This document shows positions 1 to 12,584 of a DNA stretch of 64,000 bases, in pieces; positions within the stretch are counted from its first letter, which is position 1; every line of letters begins with the position of its first letter. Source of the stretch: Sweltsa coloradensis. Taxonomy: Eukaryota; Arthropoda; Insecta; Plecoptera; Chloroperlidae. The notes under the pieces are model-generated. The model made no database searches and had not been told where the DNA came from. It saw nothing but the letters and a program-made list of their open reading frames with translations. A program made the position numbers and the translations under genes. The stretch covers positions 1,258,413 through 1,322,412 of the forward strand of contig JAMZAV010000166.1 of NCBI GenBank assembly GCA_024449915.1, given 5' to 3'.

Positions 1-59
1 ATGTGGTCGGTTTCAAAATTCGATCTGGGTGGTTGTTGTTAGGTAACATACAACGTCCC

Positions 60-92
60 CTCCTGCCACCGGCAATTCTGACTTAGAGAAGC
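60..92 (+). repeat. SINE fragment (T-arm 3' side)
   Basis: CCACCGGCAATTCTGACT here nearly repeats CCACCGGCAATCCTGGCT of the tRNA-like repeat at 2028-2110. A partial copy of the same family; the rest of 1-240 shows nothing recognisable. Confidence 0.35.
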
Positions 93-239
93 GAATGCTG
101 AGGTGGAGTCTTTAAAATAGCCTCTGAGCAATCCTTCTCATCAACTATTCAAATGCATCTCCAATAATATTCTGTACAATGCCTTAAACTGGCGACCTGC
201 GCAATTTAGGATTATTTAAAATTAATTCGAGACGTATTG

Positions 240-988
240 CCAAATTTTCTCTCGAAATACTATTTGGATGAGCGAAGCGAAGACTTCAATTTCACGACCC
301 CCCAAAAAGATTTAGCTCGTTTCTTTCTGTCTGTTCGCTCTCTACCGGGCAAACGGCATATGCGATCTTGATGAAAATTTGAGGGGACCTTTGTTTTCTC
401 TAAACTTAGAGGTGTATTGTTTTTGGGTACAATTGAAGAAATATTTCTCATGAATATCGTACTTTACAATATTTGCCCCGATTTTTAGTGCGACATTTTC
501 GTCACATTTGGGCCGATTCTGACCAAACGGGTGGGGCTACAACGTTCATATTTCACATGGACATTAAGATTATGGTGATGTAGTACCTTTTGAAAGAAAA
601 AGTTGAAAAAGTTAGCTAGAATAGAAATAAAGGTTTTAATATTAGTTTTTCAATTTTTAGTGCGATATTTTCGTCACATTTGGGCCGATTCTGACCAAAC
701 GGGTGGGGCTACAACGTTCAGATTTCACATGGACATTAAGGTTATGGTGATGTAGTACCTTTTGAAAGAAAAAGTTGAAAAAGTTAACCAGAATCCATAG
801 AATAAAGGTTTTAATATGAGTTTTTTGAGGTTTATAATAACAATTATCAAGTAACAATAGAAACTTGACAACAATCACCTACAATGCATTAAAAAAGCAC
901 TTGCAAAGGAAAAGTGGTCCTACGCAAACAAAAAACTTACAAAAAAAAGCTCATCCATCAACGCGGCGGGACTTTAGCGTTTTCCTAG
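240..988 (+). mobile_element. Helitron-like non-autonomous element, family A, copy 1
   Basis: The 3' end has stem AACGC (960-964), stem GCGTT (977-981), then TTCCTAG with CTAG at 985-988 followed by T, the form of a Helitron 3' terminus. The left part starts near TGGATGAGCGAAGCGAAG (about 265). Inner sequence is shared with copies at 28.8-29.65 kb (reverse) and 30.5-31.1 kb. No Rep/helicase ORF. The exact 5' end is unsure. Confidence 0.6.
481..820 (+). repeat. two tandem copies of a 172-bp unit inside Helitron-like copy 1
   Basis: ATTTTTAGTGCGA starts both units (481 and 653). Each contains GACCAAACGGGTGGGGCTAC and a GAAAGAAAAAGTTGAAAAAG stretch. Units differ at a few positions. Single units of the same block recur at about 28.99-29.37 kb (as an inverted pair) and 50.54-50.66 kb. 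Confidence 0.8.
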
Positions 989-2027
989 TAATAAGTTCGA
1001 TAGTGGCAAGAATTGATATAAAAACTGTTATCACGCCTTCTCCCCGCTCTACACTGGATTGCGCAATGCCTAATGCGGCAATAAAGTTTTTTAATTCCTG
1101 GTAACTAATGGTGATCACGGTAATAATCGGGTTCCTCGATTGTCTGTGTGGGTCGAGAACTTCAATAAAACGGCCTATTTATGTTGACGCTAATTGGGTC
1201 CACTCAAAGTGAAAGTTATCAACTTATTAACAACATGGCAATATAATGTCCTGAATGGGCATTTAATATCCATCTGCAGAAGAGTTTCGTGGTCGAGTGA
1301 CCACACATTATAAACGACTCGAGCAACAAACCATTGTTCACCTCTATAGTTGGAAGGAATCGTCCATCTATTCTATACGACGTCCTCTGGTTCGGGAACT
1401 CATCGAAATGTACTGAAACGTAAAACGATTACGATTGAAACTAATGACACGAATGCTTTGGAGTTTTTCCAGCGATGACAACGGGATGTAAAATATGTAT
1501 TCGATTCCAGACCCTCTCGGATTCGCGAAATACGAATACGCCAAAGAATGGTCAATTAGTATTTAAGTCGTAATTTCGTATAGACTACTATACCTAGCGG
1601 CATTCTACAGCAACAATGCAAACAATTAGCTAACAGAAACGGACACGCAAACGAAGACAACGGCGTTTTAAATAAACAAACTATCAACAAACTTAAACAC
1701 ATTTAAATGAAGGACAATGTCGTGGTCATGGACATAGACACAACATTTTGGACTGTTATGTAATTTGCATGACCACGCCTTAATTTTCTATTCATATAAA
1801 TTTGTAATTGTTGTTGTAGATGTCCAATTTAACAAAAACGTACCCAACAAGATTCGAATACTTAGAAAGCATTAAAATAATGTTCGGATTCTGATTACCC
1901 GGGTAGCGGATATCATCCCAAATTTGAAGAGTTCTTGGAATTGATTGTTTGTTTAGGTAAATATCTATTAATAATGAGTAATGAGGAATGATGAATAAGA
2001 AGCAAAGTAACATATACTTTCACAAAC
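989..2027. other. no feature recognised
   Basis: AT-rich intergenic DNA. Short ORFs only, none with family resemblance. Confidence 0.5.
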
Positions 2028-2110
2028 CGAGAGCGATGTGGCTCATGCGTAACGAGGCTCGGTAGGTCACGGTTCGAGTCCCGCCACCGGCAATCCTGGC
2101 TGAAAGTTTT
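2028..2110 (+). repeat. tRNA-like SINE
   Basis: A B-box GGTTCGAGTCC at 2071-2081 follows a tRNA-like GCTCATGCGTAACGAGGCTCGGTAGGTCAC. The 5' A-box half is degenerate, so this is a SINE or tRNA relic, not a functional tRNA. Confidence 0.5.
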
Positions 2111-2575
2111 TTTCTCGCGAGGGATTGTGTCCTCTTAAACAGCCCACACCTAAGAGGAGCATGCATTGCACCCTGGGCAGACTTCCCACAAGAAATTACA
2201 AAATTTAACAATGCTTTGTGTTTCATGGAGTTTGCTCCCAAGTTCATTGCCTACCTGATGGTGGCACTGGCTTATTTACAAAATGAATAAATTATATGTA
2301 ATTCAAACCAATAATTGCATTATGTTTATAAAACAATTACAAAATTGTATATATTCGTTCTCATTCATATGTAGCGTAAAAGTATCCTCGAAATATTTTG
2401 AAGGCTACCAAAGCTATTTAAAATATAGTAATTGGCCAGGCTAGGTTAAAATATACAATTTATCTGTGATACCAGTGATGTACCCCTGACCTCCCTCCGT
2501 TTTCAACTAATTTTAAAGCTAAACATAGGCGCACATAATAATGGTGTCAACGGTGAAAGACGAAGCTCTAATTTC

Positions 2576-2650
2576 TTACGTGGGATTCGAACCCACGCCC
2601 TACCTGTACGCTAAAGAGTTTCTACTCGTTATCACAAGGCCAAGAGAGAG
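2576..2650 (-). repeat. tRNA-like SINE
   Basis: On the minus strand, GGCCTTGTGATAACGAGTAG precedes GCGTGGGTTCGAATCCCACG with a good B-box. The cloverleaf is imperfect. A tRNA-derived repeat; function as a tRNA is unlikely but not excluded. Confidence 0.5.
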
Positions 2651-2939
2651 GTTGAGCGCGCACTCTTCACTCCCCAACCACAACTGGTTATATAAATCAT
2701 GTATCGAGACTTAGGTACCTTTACATTTGCTTTAATAAGTGGAAAGAATAAAATGCCCGAATCGAAAGCCTGTTCAAATCTTGCACACTTTTAAATGTTA
2801 CATTAGTCTGAAAATTTCAATCATAGTGGTATCAATAAGTTACTCTAGACTAGAGGCGATCTCGAGGCTGAGAATGGAAAGTTAACTGGGTATTTCACAA
2901 TCAGGCCTAAATTGTATGGTAAAATAGAATAAAAGTCAC

Positions 2940-2955
2940 CACACACACACACACA
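2940..2955. repeat. (AC)n microsatellite
   Basis: About eight AC units. Confidence 0.9.
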
Positions 2956-4740
2956 ATAACCCACGAGACACTATAAATTACAATTTAAAAAAATCATAAA
3001 ATGTGCGTGGTCGAAGAAAAAGTAAAAGTAAAATGGTGGTGGAAGGGGCATTACCGTTGCGAAGAAAGTCGACACACGCCAGAAGATGGGCCGAACCCAA
3101 CGCTAAGTTTTGTTTTTTCCGTCAGGCCGATCTAAATTTAGGACTCGTATCTCTTCGGACTAAAAGCGAAAACAACTTCCACCATCACCGGAGCGAATAG
3201 ATTTCGAGTTGACGAAAATAGTTGGATAAAACGTGTAATAAAGCCTTGACGAAGAGACAAGATGAGACGTATAGAGGCCATTTCAAGTATCACGCTAGGT
3301 AAATTAGAAAGAATATGTCACCATAGCGCCCGTAACACCCATAGAAATACGCGCTCAAGAGTCAGAACGATGCCAACATCTTCGGAGAGGCTAGAGCGCG
3401 AGTAGAGATGCCTGTGGTGAGGGTTATAAATCGTCAACTTTAAAAAAGTCCCCCGGAAGTTGTGTCATGAAGATTTTAAAGCCAGATGCGTGAAAATATA
3501 TTATTTCACGTGTACGCCCGACACGTGGATATCTGCTAGTGCCTAGTGGGGGGAGTCACATGTGCTACAGACAGGGGCGTAAGCTTGATGACAGACGGAT
3601 CAATCTGGGCAGAGCTTTGCAATGCATGGAGACCATTCTTTCGTTCACTTGTATATTATCCTATATCCTGCGACAGTGAGTCTTTATTACCGTCGATGCG
3701 ATGTGCGTGTGAGAGGTAGAAGGGTTGCTTGCTAGTTCTTTACATACCCATGCCAAAATAAAATATCAAGATTCAAGACAGGAATACGTTCTAGTATACA
3801 AACATATTACTTTAAAAATTACTAACAAAACTAGTGTCAGGTTACCCATAATAATTACTTTACGTTGTTCATAACGAACCTGTATATTATCGTTACAATC
3901 ATTACAAGTGTAATATTTTATCTGTGGTGCAAAGGTTGCAAACGGGACAAATGAAGCAGGCATTGCTAAATTTCGACCAGTGCAGTACAAATTTCTGACC
4001 TCGTCGACTATCTGACACAAGGCTTACGAATGTATATTTCAACACCCTAAACTTAGTTTAGTCCAGGTAACGGCTCGATTCCCACTACGACAAAATTACA
4101 ATCCTGTCGAAAATTCTTCCTCGATCTATAATGTTGGGGTTACCTCATATGGTCCCATACGAATACGCTAACGTAGTTTGAAATCTCGAACGGGACAAAG
4201 TACTTTTTTGATCAACATTAATTAATCTTATTTAAACGATTTCAAACATCCCATTTTAATGTACTATAGTAACAAATAACAATTAGCCCAAAGTGAAAGT
4301 AGAATTACGCACACGTGCCTTACAGAAACTCAAATATACCGTACGAAAACGTTGTGTAACGTCCCTAATTAAATATCATCTTTTAACTCGACATGTTGTG
4401 CCACTTGGTTTGCTTATGAACTTGTTCCATCTACCTACGCGTCGCATTGGACACGAGTTCTTACGTCTACTGTTGGTCAACGTGGAAGAAACTAGAAAGC
4501 CATTGGCCAAGGATTTTATGTTTAATAATGATAGTATTGTTATTAGCCAAACATCTCGAGACGGGCTTGTTTTTTTACCACCAAGAGCCATCTACCTACC
4601 TATAGATAATTTATATCATAAGTTCGTAACGTGGGGGTAAAAAAAGATACAATAAACCTGCAGGTATAATAAAATAGCAATTCAAATACTATGTTGATTT
4701 TATCAAGAGACGCGCCTCTAGCATTTATAATGACTATATT
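2956..4740. other. no gene recognised
   Basis: Several small ORFs (for example near 3003-3200 and 4293-4640) show no family motifs and no coding-like context. Confidence 0.5.
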
Positions 4741-4749
4741 TCTCATCTT

Positions 4750-4960
4750 CTCCTTACACGGACATGGAAACGATTAAATTGGACTGTCCGGCGGAGGCAG
4801 AAGGGAGTTCCCACCTGTGACGTCACGCTCCGAGTCGCCTTACAAGGACGAGAGTGAGACGGCGCCGGCGACGAGCTGCCCACACGTACAGAGTGGACCG
4901 ATTTATATAACACGGTTCTAATAAACCCTACGCACTTTGCATTCACTCACTAGTCACAGC
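4750..4960 (+). promoter_or_regulatory. promoter-like island: CRE plus TATA
   Basis: A GC-rich island in AT-rich DNA contains a perfect TGACGTCA (4818-4825) and, 79 bp on, TTTATATAA (4902-4910). The spacing resembles an RNA polymerase II core promoter or an LTR promoter. No gene or paired LTR is seen downstream, so function is inferred. Confidence 0.3.
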
Positions 4961-5155
4961 GCACGCATAACATTCAAACTCTGGACCCGAGTAATTTTGT
5001 TGCTTTACCTCTCAATTAATTTAAATCATGTTACAATTATCAACATATGAGGATTGATTAAAGAAGGCGAGGTTGAAGGGTATAAATTTAAAAAAAAATA
5101 TGCTGGATTCGAACATTGTCTCTCTCCCTCCACCTTTCTATTGGGTATGGCCATG

Positions 5156-5210
5156 CAGTGGCGTATCCAGGAATTAATTAACGAGGGGTGGGGGGTTCAA
5201 CCAGTCTAGA
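5156..5210 (+). mobile_element. possible left end of a hAT-type element
   Basis: CAGTGGCGTATCCAGGAATT is a typical hAT terminal sequence. I found no matching right end with a target duplication, so it may be truncated. The remainder to 7.3 kb shows no gene. Confidence 0.3.
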
Positions 5211-7554
5211 CTATAATCATTAATGATTTGAGTATTATAAAACATTTCTATAATTCTATGTTCTATAATCTATACTCAATGCTATAATAGATGCACCAAA
5301 GACCAAATTTTCCCTTTGTTGGTCATTTTGATGAAAATCTGGACATTTTAAAGCATCACAACTACTCAGTTTTTATCAGTTCGGTACATGGTTGCTAAAC
5401 ACAATCAAAAGTTTACATTTCTCGATTCATTTTGCATTTGATTATTATGACACGCATAAATAAAGCAAAAGCACATTTCAATAAACAACAAAATAAGTTA
5501 ATATTGCAAAATGGAAAATAAAAAGGCGAGAGACAGAGCAAAATTCAGGATTGTCTCCCCCTTTCTTCTTTTATTAAATCACAATATTTAATTTACAGTG
5601 TCCAGTTCCCAGAGAACATATCATTTTTACTATGACCGTTGAAATTGATTAAATTACCAAATTTGGTACCAAAAGTTTTGCAAAAATTAATTATAGCCTT
5701 CAAATCTACAAGACAAAATGAGATTTGATATATACATACATCACCCCAAGCAAATATTTACCAAGTTCCTTTTCGTGATCCACATCACATATTATATAGA
5801 ACGCAGTTGTTTGAATGTATTTGAAAAAAAAAAATGGCTTCCCAACACTATCTCCATACAACAAACTTAGTATATTTGTATGCAATGAACACAAAATAAT
5901 GTGACACACAAGAAAGCAATATTATTAAAAATGCAAAGTGCAAAAGTATTTAATTTGAAGCAAAGTCCTCTATCAAAAAATATTTCACTAAGCATGTATC
6001 TCGAAATACAAAGGTAGGCCTATAAATAATTTAATAGATATTTTCCCAATATTCCAGCGGGGAGGGGGCGAGATACAATTAATTCGCCCCCCTCACCCCT
6101 TTTGGAAGCTTTGGGGGACAGTGAGTACGTAATTCAGTTAGAGAGGTCATTATGAGCCACTCTTGAAAAGGTGTGGAATGAAGTCCTGTGCTGGACAGAA
6201 CTAGTTACAGGCGAGCAGGCGGAGTGGGGGATTCAGAGCCTCGAGCATTCAGGAATACATTTATCCTGTACTACTATTAGTACAGTAGGTATGTTCAGGG
6301 TTGGGTATAGTAACTCTGAAAGGATATAATACATTATTCTTTCAGTAACTTTGAAGAGTAATTAGTCAATGGTTTAATCTTAATCTTGCCAACTTTTTGT
6401 CTATGCATTATCTACTAGAGGTATTTTTTTTAAAGTGTACTTATCTATTATAAATGAAAGTCACGGAAAACAATAATAAGCAGAGTGCAGAGCATATTTT
6501 GAGTAAATTGTGAATATTTTTGTGATTTTTATTGCCTTTTAAATTTAAATAGAAATAAATAAATAAATTTTAATTTTAAATTACTGGTTCAAGTAATATG
6601 CTCATGCATTCTTTTTTGATAAAAAAAGCAAAACAAAGCCATTGACGTACTAATTAATTTGGGCACATAGGCCTATAAAATAAATTTTGGCAAAATGTTG
6701 TTACCGTTAATGTTTTTTTCCTTTCCACAGAAAAAACTGATGACAATTTTTCCAAGGAATCAAATTACTAATAATTATCTAGACCAGACGTAATGTAATA
6801 GCATGCTTACATACAGCGGGTGCTCTGCTCCCATCTCCATTGCAGAGCTTGTGTGATTTGACTAGACCAGACTTGACTATGCCAACTCGACAGTGACATC
6901 TCTTGCCTGACGCCACTGCCATCCCTCTGTCTCACTGGCGAACTTGCCCGGTCTCCGTCAAGAGTGTTCTATGTAGTAATGTTCTACTAAGTAGAATCTC
7001 CTTGGTCTGTGCGTTTCAACCAATCGGTATCTGACAGGGGAGGGGGTGACGTTAATTTCGAAAGTATGGCAAGCGATATCAGGTAGGCCTAATGAAATTT
7101 GGTGGGATTACGACGGTGAAAGGAACTTACAAAGGAACGTTAAATTCGTTCAAAGTTCCCACGAAATAGTAGCTTTTTACGTTACATGTTCCTGACAGAA
7201 GAAAAGGAATGCGTTCCCATAGAAAGAATGTGTTCCTCCCCAGGACTGTGTATTTGAGACACAAAGATTCTATTTCATGATTGTAAATTTAAAAAAAAAA
7301 AATACCATGCCCACATGTCCAGGGCATGTCAAAATAGTGGTCGGGCATGTAAATATGTTCTCACACAGGCATGTAAGAAAATTGTATATACCTGTGCCAA
7401 GATCTATGAAAGAATAATATAGTAGAATTAGAAACTCCATAGGAGATTTAAGAGAAGAACAACATGGATTTAGAAGAGTGAGATCGACGGTACACCTGAT
7501 TTTCTCATTCAGACAGCTAATGGAGAAGTGCAATGACCGAGAAATGGACCTGTT

Positions 7555-7865
7555 TGTTTTTTTAAATACGGGCAAACAAATTTTTTTGGCAGGAAAGACA
7601 ATTGTAAAAGAAAATCTTTTCTCTTTCAGTCAGCCTCTAGAAAACCAGTTGAAAATTAATGTCACAAAAACACAACTACTACGTTGAATGGTGTGCTTGG
7701 GCAAATTGAAGTTTGAAATTATTTTGAAGAGGCGATATTTGCCATGTGCCCGATCAGAAAATTTTGAAAAAATAGATTTGATTTTCTAATTGAGCCAGGT
7801 TTCAAAGCCATTCACTATATTTTGACTTGGTAGCATATTTGGGAAAATAGAAAAACGCAGTCTAA
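7555..7865 (+). repeat. dispersed repeat, copy 1 of 2
   Basis: Similar over about 250-300 bp to 10440-10705: CAAACAAATTTTT, then ATTTGAAGAGGC(A/G)ATATTTGCC, then GAGCCAGGTTTCAA and CCATTCAC. No coding content; unidentified family. Confidence 0.6.
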
Positions 7866-8146
7866 GAGCCTTAAACAAATTATATATACTATACTGAACA
7901 GATACACATTGTCGAACATTTTGGCCAACGTGACCACTTGCCATGATTGATTGATTGTTAGGTCTATACCTAATAGAACTAATAGATTAATGGGAGTTAA
8001 AAAAATATAGAGTGCAGTAGTAAGGGGTGGAAAGTTATTCTCCTTCTAGTGTTGGTGTACCAAAGAGTAGTATAGTCTATAGGGTGAATTGACCGTGTTT
8101 TCAATTTTATTCAAATATGATTCATGCAATTAAGTAAAAATATCTC

Positions 8147-8590
8147 TTCTTCTTTTCATATGCCCCCAATCGGGCTTCTCGGCCATCATGTGTTGTCGTG
8201 TTATCCAATAGAGACAGGATTCCCATCCTGCCATTCATGCCATCTGGCATCGCGTCAAGTTCAGACTTAGTCCTTTCACAACTGAAAAGATGTCATCGAT
8301 TCTGTTCTTCCTTACCGCACAAGCTGCATAGGCTTGAATCTGCCATTCCTAATTTGTGTAAATATTGACCCAACAGGTCATGCCCTGTGTGAAATCTGAA
8401 CTGGGCAGATGAGACCTTTCTGTTCTTATATCTGGGTGGTTTTGTCTTTCTTGATATTATACTTTGCCATGGCTTGTCCTTTGCATCCTCCTCCCACTTC
8501 CTCTGCAACAAGTTCTTAGCGGCAGATGTTAGATGGAACTTAACTGCCTTATAAGACAGTGACTTCTCAGTTTGTGGCGTCTTGCTGCCC
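8147..8590 (-). pseudogene. LINE-B 3' end (RNase H-type LINE, C-terminal part)
   Basis: The minus strand encodes FRFHTGHDLLGQYLHKLGM and CSLCGKEEQNR, the Cys-containing C-terminal tail seen in LINEs with RNase H. Similar protein is encoded at 45.8-46.1 kb. The 3' end has the shared CATATGAAAAGAAGAAG-like tail, also present near 12.6 and 45.77 kb. 5'-truncated at about 8590, where LINE-A begins. Confidence 0.65.
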
Positions 8591-10215
8591 CTCTTTTTTT
8601 TTAAATTTATTTATTATTTGTTCCGTAACACATTCATTGTTTAAATGTATCACGAGGATGGCAGAAAAGAGCAGAGCTCCAAACACACTTGGTGACTGCC
8701 AACCTTATAACAATAAATATAATAAAAGATAACAACATTATTACAATCATTAGTAAACCTATAAAATATAGAAAATAAGTAAATAAATAAAAACTTCAAT
8801 GAATTATTATAAAAATGAATCAATGAAATGTTACTGTTGAATTAATTTCTCAGTGTAAAAACATGTGTGCTTAGGGCAGATTTAAAAGAGTCTAATGAGC
8901 GAATCTCCCTTAACTCCAAAGGAAGAGCATTCCATTCATTACAAGTCCTGTAGTAGAAGCCATTTTGATAAGCTGTTGTTCTTGCAAATGGAGGCTTGAG
9001 AATTAAGCCTCTACCAAGTTCTGCTCCTCGACTACAGACTTGCAATCTTGCGTATGGGTCCAGATCAATAGTACCGTGTAACATTCCCCATAGAAATTGC
9101 AGTTCTACTTTTTTCCTGTAACTTTCAAGCAATGGAATGTCTAAAGATGTACGTCTTGCAGTAGCACTGTCACTTTGAAATTTTGTCCTTGCAGCTATAA
9201 TGCGCGTTGCTCGACTTTGTACACGCTCCAATTTTGTTTTGTTATAATCTGATGTGGGATCCCATGCTGGACAGGCGTAAAGGAGATGAGGTCTCACTAA
9301 TGCTAAGTATACAGCCCGTTTAATACTGAAATGAGCATGATGAAGGTTTCTTGCTATAAAATAGAGTTGTCTGGAGGCTTTAGCTCTTCCTATTTCAGTA
9401 CGGTATGCGTATTCCATTTTAGATCACTAGTTATTGTGATACCCAATAACTTGACACCATTCTTTTCCAGTATTGGCAAACCGTTTATTTGGTAACTGCA
9501 ACACAATGGGTTCTTAGATCTAGAGAATCTGATGAATACACTCTTTAAAGGGTTCAGCTTCATTCCATTTTCAACAGACCAAGTGTTTATATTGTCCAAA
9601 TCGGTCTGGAGTGCATCAGTGTCATCTTTAGTAAATATTTTCCTATAGATCGTGCAGTCATCAGCAAATTGGCTTATTTCTGAGGAAACGCTTTGGGGTA
9701 AATCCATCATAAATATGTCAAAAAGCAACGGGCCCAACACAGAACCTTGAGGTACTCCGGAAGTCACAGTTACTGAGGATGATTCCGCTCCTTGAAAGGT
9801 TACTTTTTGTTTTCTACATTTAAGGAAATGTTCCAACCAAGAATGAAATGAACCACGTATGCCATAGTAATACAGTTTTTTAAGTAGAATATTATGCGGA
9901 ATCTGGTCAAATGCTTTTGACCAATCTAGCATCACTGCATCTACTTGCTTGCACTTTGGATCTTCAAGAGCATACTGCCAGTTATCAATAACCTTGGTAA
10001 GAAGAGTTGAGCAAGACCGACCTGGAACAAATCCATGCTGGTTTTCATTAAGGATTTTAGCACTTGTGATGTGTTTTAAAACTTCTCGAGAAATGATACG
10101 TTCCAAAGTTTTACAAACAACTGATGTTAATGATATCGGCCTGTAGTTTATAATGTCTTCTTTCTTGCCAGTTTTAAAAATCGGTATTACATTTGCTACA
10201 CATTTGCTCTTTGTG
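8591..10215 (-). pseudogene. LINE-A reverse transcriptase (Jockey/CR1-like), 5'-truncated and frame-broken
   Basis: Protein on the minus strand from about 10200: VIPIFKTGKKEDIINYRPIS, LDWSKAFDQIPHNIL, GVPQGSVLGPLLF and the catalytic FADD at about 9650, then the thumb (VKLLGITITSDLKWNTH). A frame break near 9400-9417 precedes ASRQLYFIARN and the C-terminal TAYQNGFYYRTCNEWNALPL, ending at 8842. About 250 bp of 3' UTR follow to 8591. No endonuclease domain remains. Non-functional as printed. Confidence 0.9.
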
Positions 10216-10439
10216 AATGGAATTGAAACCTGGCTCTTCTACATCAAACAATTTTTACTTATTTCTCTTATTTGGCAATATTGCATTTTCAAAATAATTT
10301 TTGACTTCAGTTCCTCCTAGCACACCATTTAACATAGATGGTTGTATTTTAAGAGATTTTTTAAGTGTTTTCCTTGAAGGTATCTGAGAGAAAAAAGGGG
10401 ATTTTTTACAATTATTATTGCCTTTTCTGCAAATTTATT

Positions 10440-10705
10440 AGTTGACTGGTATTTTGTACCAATTTGTACCGCCAAACAAATTTTTAGTCAAGAAAATTGT
10501 AAAAAAAATCTCTTTTTTCGCTCAGACACCTTCAAGAAAAACAGTCTAAGTTAAAAATTATTTGAAGAGGCAATATTTGCCGTTTGTCAGATAAGAAAAA
10601 TATGGAACAAAATAATATTTTGATGTTCTAATAGAGCCAGGTTTCAATTCCATTCACCATATTATTATTTTGCACATTTGAGAAAATTGAAAAACACGGT
10701 TGATT
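10440..10705 (+). repeat. dispersed repeat, copy 2 of 2
   Basis: Partner of 7555-7865 in the same orientation. The two flank the 8.1-10.2 kb LINE material at a distance. Confidence 0.55.
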
Positions 10706-10903
10706 CACCATGTAAGTAACTACATAGTGATATCATTTGTAAGGGGCAAGGACCTACCGGTAGATTAAACAACCGAGTACTACTAGCCAAAAAGTTGAAT
10801 TCAATCATCGGTGGCAACTCAACAAAATGTGCCTCGGAACATGGACTTATGCCCCTACATTGTAATTATAATCTTAAATAAATGTCGAACCATGTACTTA
10901 TTT

Positions 10904-10974
10904 CTGTGTTGGGCCCGTTGCTTTTTGACATATTTTATGATGGATTTACCCCAAAGCGTTTCCTCAGAAATAAG
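10904..10974 (+). repeat. 71-bp inverted copy of LINE-A RT sequence
   Basis: TGTTGGGCCCGTTGCTTTTT through CAGAAATAAG matches the reverse complement of about 9683-9745 (GPLLFDIFMMDLPQSVSSEI). Opposite orientation to the RT, 1.2 kb away, cut at both ends; a SINE follows directly. Confidence 0.8.
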
Positions 10975-10984
10975 AGACCTTACT

Positions 10985-11435
10985 TTGTGTGGCTCGTTGG
11001 TCTTGTTGTGTGGCTCGTTGGTCTTGTGGTTAGCGTATCTGCTTCCAATGCAGAAGGTCCAGGGTTCGATTCCCGCTACAGTCAGAAGTTTTTTAACTTC
11101 TGATTTGGACTTAAGTCCATCAGTTCTTGTCTTAGGAGTTTGTAAACGGTGACTTTGGAGCCGTCCTAGCAACGAAGCACATAATAAATTCAGAGTTGTT
11201 CTGAATCGGCCTTGTTGATTCTGGCGTTGATTCGCGGGTGTTCGCACTGTCCATACCACTGATTGCTATATTCCCTATTAAAAATATCGATCTTTGGTTG
11301 GTTATCGCTCACTCGTCGATTGCGTTGGGGCCTACAGGGTTGGCTTGGTCGCTTTGATTTAAAGTCCCCCACTGAAAATCAGTTATATAACTGAGTGGGT
11401 AGACTCTAAATACAATTTATTTATTTATTTATTTT
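10985..11435 (+). mobile_element. tRNA-Gly(TCC)-type SINE, near full length
   Basis: The tRNA-like head GTGGCTCGTTGGTCTTGTGG has an A-box, CTTCCAA anticodon loop and B-box GGTTCGATTCCC (about 11062). A body follows with GTAAACGGTGACTTTGGAGC and a 3' domain (ATCGATCTTTGGTTGG, CCCCCACTGAAAATCAG, GAGTGGGTAGACTC), ending in a TTTA-rich tail. The 5' 19-bp GTGTGGCTCGTTGGTCTTG is doubled. Other copies: 17085-17320 (minus), 53212-53400 (minus, 3' part), 12246-12335 (3' end). Confidence 0.8.
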
Positions 11436-11616
11436 AAACCAAAATTAATTTAGAGCATAAAATTGAGCCATAATTGGAATATACTAACTTACTTCAACGA
11501 TTGTGTAAAGAAGATCTTAGCAGGCAATCGGGTTTTTGATGAGCGAAAATGTTAAAGCATACAGACATAACACATACATCTTGGCTAGACTAGGGTGAAG
11601 TTGCCTATAGAAGTTA

Positions 11617-11944
11617 CCAGGGGGTCCATTTACAAAGTGACAACAGTCGATTGACATCGACAAGCGACAATAGTCAACCGAAACGACAACTTTAGTGACA
11701 ATAGTCATGCATCTGACTGCAGCTATACAAGCTACAGCTATACATTCATCATTTTTAATGCCGTCTGCCAATGTTTCTGTAACGTAATAAACAACTACAT
11801 ACAGCAAAATAATGTAATTACTATTTAATTTGGTATGATGAAAATTCGAGGTGGCAGTTCTCACTTGCTCTTCTCAATAAAGTTGTCGCTTTACCAACTA
11901 TTGTCGCTTGTCACGGTCACTTTTAGTAAATAAAGACCCCCTGG
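11617..11944. mobile_element. small TIR element (MITE), 328 bp
   Basis: CCAGGGGGTCC at 11617 and GACCCCCTGG ending 11944, with longer inverted similarity inside (CGACAAGCGACAATAGT on both arms). No transposase. No clear target duplication. Confidence 0.65.
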
Positions 11945-12166
11945 CCTGGTCTGTCTGCATAGATCAATGTGTGCAAGTATGCCTACTAAGGTTTGTTTGT
12001 ACCTCACATATGAAGTTTGCAACTATGACACTAGCACAGTCTATTACTTATTAAACAGTGGGAAAATTAAATGATAATTAATCAACATGCAATAACATGT
12101 CATCATTGATTGTTGTTTAGATATTATAATATATTGACAAAAATTCATATTCCACACCTTATACAA

Positions 12167-12245
12167 AGAATTAATAATTCATATACGTATGTGAACAATA
12201 AAAAGAAGAATTAATAATTCATATACGTATGTGAACAATAAAAAG
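12167..12245. repeat. 39-bp tandem duplication
   Basis: AGAATTAATAATTCATATAC starts each of two units, which end GAACAATAAAAAG. Confidence 0.85.
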
Positions 12246-12335
12246 AATAAATTGCTTTGATTTACTGTCCCCCACTGAAAATCAATTATATAACTTGAGT
12301 GGGTAGACTCTTTATACAATTTATTTATTTTATTT
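12246..12335 (+). repeat. 3' end of the tRNA-Gly-type SINE
   Basis: GTCCCCCACTGAAAATCAAT, GAGTGGGTAGACTC and a TTTATTT tail match the 3' end of the SINE at 10985-11435. Confidence 0.7.
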
Positions 12336-12584
12336 TATTCATAATGCAAATGGAATTATGAAGTAGGGTAAAATAAAAATATACTATGCATATACGTATG
12401 CCTAAATTATGTAACTTACGGCATTTTCCAATGTCTGCACACCGAATTACGGAGCAAGTGTTCCAATGGTGGTGTGCACTGTGGGAATGACTAATGACGT
12501 TTTCCACTGGCCGCACCGGGAGCAATTTTCGTATTCCACTGATACTTTGAATGAGAACCATTGCTAGAAATACATCTTCTACTC

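Noticed and set aside
4293..4640. 115-residue ORF
   Set aside because: No domain, signal or homologous feel, and a 71-residue ORF overlaps on the other strand; chance ORF.
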